A DNA stretch of 7,573 nt from Aquificaceae bacterium (GTDB lineage: Bacteria > Aquificota > Aquificia > Aquificales > Aquificaceae), in NCBI GenBank assembly GCA_015492115.1, contig WGFS01000162.1, forward strand, positions 1-7,573, in the 5' to 3' direction. Under the pieces are notes generated by a model that saw only the letters and a list, made by a program, of their open reading frames with translations, was not told the DNA's origin and made no database searches. Shown here one piece after another: positions 6,383-7,573 of this stretch. Position 1 is the first letter of the stretch, and every line of letters begins with the position of its first letter. Position numbers and translations under genes: made by a program.

Positions 6383-6964
6383 ATGAGGATACTCGTGATA
6401 GACAACTACGACTCCTTCACCTACAACCTGGTTCAGTATTTAGGTACTCTCGGCAGTGAGGTGATCGTGAAGAGGAACGACCAGACGAGCCTTCGGGAGG
6501 TTGAAGATCTCAACCCCGAGGGTATCCTCATATCTCCAGGACCCTGCACACCCGCGGAGGCGGGCATATCCGTTGAGCTCATAAGGAATTTCTATGACAG
6601 GACGCCCATTCTGGGCGTGTGCTTGGGACACCAGTCAATAGGCGTAGCCTTCGGGGGGAGAATAGTCAGGGCAAAGAGGCTTATGCACGGTAAGGTCTCC
6701 CAGATCTACCACACAGGCGAGGGTGTGTTCAGGGGCATCCCGAGTCCCTTTACAGCTGTGAGGTACCACTCCCTCGTGATTGAGAGGGAGAGTCTGCCGG
6801 AGGTTCTAAAGGTTACAGCCTGGTCGGAGGACGAGGAGATCATGGGTGTTCAGCACGTTGAGCATCCTGTCTTCGGCGTCCAGTTTCACCCGGAGTCCGT
6901 CCTCTCCGAGCACGGCATGGACATCTTAAAGAACTTCCTTGAGGTGTGTTCGGTCAGAGTTTGA
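6383..6964 (+). CDS. trpG: Glutamine amidotransferase component of anthranilate (or aminodeoxychorismate) synthase
   Basis: The protein has 193 residues, the full length of a stand-alone class I glutamine amidotransferase. [20 protein letters not shown] is the classic TrpG/PabA start. [11 protein letters not shown] (51-61) forms the oxyanion region, GVCLGHQ (78-84) has the nucleophile C80, and GVQFHPES (165-172) supplies H169 and E171, so the catalytic triad is complete. It releases ammonia from glutamine for TrpE to make anthranilate. The same subunit may also serve PabB in folate synthesis, and sequence alone does not separate TrpG from PabA. No trpE or pabB is adjacent; it follows radA by 23 bp. 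I chose ATG 6383 because the first strand begins there; a TTG at 6362 would add seven residues not seen in relatives. Its 3' end overlaps the facing small gene by 11 bp. Confidence 0.94.
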   Translation: MRILVIDNYDSFTYNLVQYLGTLGSEVIVKRNDQTSLREVEDLNPEGILISPGPCTPAEAGISVELIRNFYDRTPILGVCLGHQSIGVAFGGRIVRAKRLMHGKVSQIYHTGEGVFRGIPSPFTAVRYHSLVIERESLPEVLKVTAWSEDEEIMGVQHVEHPVFGVQFHPESVLSEHGMDILKNFLEVCSVRV

Positions 6965-7280
6965 ACCTCTCTATGTTGTATATCTCAAAGACCTCCCTAT
7001 GTCTGAACAGACCCAGAGCCTCCCTGTAGATTATCAGGGACTTCCTCTGCCTGAGCGCCTCCTCTCTCAGTTCCTCAAACCTCCTCCTAAGACGTACGAG
7101 GAGCCTGAGCGAGAACAGGGGTGTCCCTCCCGGACGTTCCACCCTCCCCTTCAGATAGCGAACAGCCCTCTCTATCCTCTCCATCTCCTCCATGCACCTC
7201 TCTATCTTGTTTCCGTATCCACCGCCCACGCTGGCAACTTCTCTGAGGATCTCGTCGTCAAGCTCTGACTTGTCCAGCAT
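6954..7280 (-). CDS. Small charged helical protein, function unknown
   Basis: From ATG 7280 the protein has 108 residues. I do not recognise it. It is rich in Arg, Glu and Leu and looks almost wholly helical. A first helix (about 5-35, [15 protein letters not shown]...) leads to a likely coiled coil with repeated [23 protein letters not shown] spacing (about 58-82). The C-terminal block [19 protein letters not shown] (about 84-103) contains aromatic residues and could be the conserved core. There is no signal peptide, membrane segment or Cys pair, so it is probably cytoplasmic. Codon use is like that of its neighbours and the whole frame is open, which supports a real gene, as does its place filling the space between trpG and rsgA. 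An upstream TTG at 7316 would extend it by 12 residues into the divergent promoter region and is less likely. Its TGA lies inside the end of trpG. Confidence 0.65.
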   Translation of the reverse strand: MLDKSELDDEILREVASVGGGYGNKIERCMEEMERIERAVRYLKGRVERPGGTPLFSLRLLVRLRRRFEELREEALRQRKSLIIYREALGLFRHREVFEIYNIERFKL

Positions 7281-7285
7281 CAAGA

Positions 7286-7321
7286 GTATCTTGGGCGAAC
7301 ATCGGGTCGGGGTCAAGATAC
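7286..7321. repeat. Perfect 8-bp inverted repeat between divergent genes (candidate operator or paired promoter element)
   Basis: GTATCTTG (7286-7293) and CAAGATAC (7314-7321) are exact reverse complements with 20 bp between them. They sit in the 54-bp gap between the start of the small minus-strand gene (7280) and the proposed rsgA start (7335). Each arm runs into the -10 region of its outward-facing gene: CAAGATAC|AAT toward rsgA and CAAGATAC|TCTTG toward the small gene. Confidence 0.5.
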
Positions 7322-7324
7322 AAT
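7319..7324 (+). promoter_or_regulatory. Possible -10 box of rsgA
   Basis: TACAAT ends 10 nt before the proposed GTG start, which would give a leader of about 4 nt. The only TTG-type -35 nearby, TTGGGC (7291-7296), is 22 bp away, so the promoter is tentative. The box overlaps the right arm of the inverted repeat. Confidence 0.3.
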
Positions 7325-7334
7325 AAAAACCGGT

Positions 7335-7573
7335 GTGTATAAAGGTCTCGTAGTTGAGAGGGTGGCTCAGCTCATAAGGGTTTACGTGCCTTCCGAGGGA
7401 AGAACCCTGAGGGGTGTTCCAAGGGGCAAGGTCCTGAAGAGGACGAAGATATACGCTGGGGACAGGGTTCTTGGAGATATCGTTGATGCTGAAACCTTTG
7501 CCATAGAGGAGGTGGAGGAGAGGAAGAATGTGCTTATAAGACCGCCCATAGCCAACGTTGACAGGGTCATATG
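7335..7573 (+). CDS. rsgA: Ribosome small-subunit-dependent GTPase A, N-terminal part (3' end outside window)
   Basis: The frame is open to the window edge and gives 79 residues. The segment KGLVVERVAQLIRVYVPSEG is the start of the RsgA/YjeQ N-terminal OB-fold, GVPRGKVLKR matches the family's (R/K)G+xR(L)+ strand, and IYAGDRVLGDIV matches the AVGDRV strand. RKNVLIRPPIANVDRVI is the typical linker (R+N.L.RP...NVDQ) before the circularly permuted GTPase domain, which lies outside. RsgA is a GTPase that acts late in 30S subunit maturation. The proposed start is GTG at 7335 (Met-Tyr-Lys-Gly-Leu). The frame stays open further upstream, but that sequence (GRTSGRGQDTIKTG) does not look like the family. 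There is no ATG in frame near this point and no Shine-Dalgarno sequence, so the start is the least certain part. Confidence 0.82.
   Translation, partial: MYKGLVVERVAQLIRVYVPSEGRTLRGVPRGKVLKRTKIYAGDRVLGDIVDAETFAIEEVEERKNVLIRPPIANVDRVI

Noticed and set aside
1..7573. CRISPR array, insertion sequence, phage or toxin-antitoxin element
   Set aside because: I found no regularly spaced repeats, no transposase or integrase motifs and no terminal inverted repeats. Gene content and codon use are uniform.

Overview
The window reads as ordinary, very compact chromosome from a thermophilic bacterium, most likely of the Aquificales (Aquifex/Hydrogenobacter-like). The grounds are codon use dominated by AGG/AGA for Arg and ATA for Ile, Lys/Glu-rich proteins, nearly absent intergenic space, and the protein sequences as I remember the families. 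I had no database, so the lineage is an inference. Base composition looks close to balanced by eye. I see no mobile element, phage gene, CRISPR array or long repeat, and no gene-free stretch above 300 bases (the longest is about 125 bases, 1290-1414).

Layout: (1) 1-412 +, the C-terminal part of a ferredoxin-reductase-type NAD(P)/FAD oxidoreductase, cut by the window edge. (2) 409-1191 -, a short Gfo/Idh/MocA-type oxidoreductase, preceded on the same strand and only 14 nt away by a tRNA-Leu(CAA) gene (1206-1289). (3) A divergent promoter region, then 1415-2898 +, a two-gene unit: an exported FMN-binding-domain protein and a polytopic membrane protein joined by a TGATG overlap. (4) 2895-4271 -, argH. 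(5) A 74-bp divergent region, then 4346-6964 +, a run of three genes: an SdhB/FrdB-type iron-sulfur protein, radA and trpG. (6) 6954-7280 -, a small helical protein of unknown function. (7) From about 7335 to the edge +, the N-terminus of RsgA.

Most genes are unrelated housekeeping functions: arginine synthesis, tryptophan/folate glutamine amidotransferase, the succinate/fumarate step of central carbon metabolism, recombination and ribosome assembly. The only unit that looks like a little-described system is the FMN-binding protein plus membrane protein pair. It fits an extracytosolic flavin electron-transfer module, and the membrane partner shows a clear internal duplication (two 4-helix halves, each with a matching His and a matching Tyr-Leu-Lys-Leu motif).

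Two architectural themes recur. Several genes without a Shine-Dalgarno sequence have a -10-like hexamer only 7-10 nt before the start codon, which predicts leaderless or nearly leaderless mRNAs, whereas genes internal to a transcript carry GAGG-type sites. Also, all three convergent gene pairs overlap tail to tail (by 4, 4 and 11 bp) with no visible intrinsic terminator.
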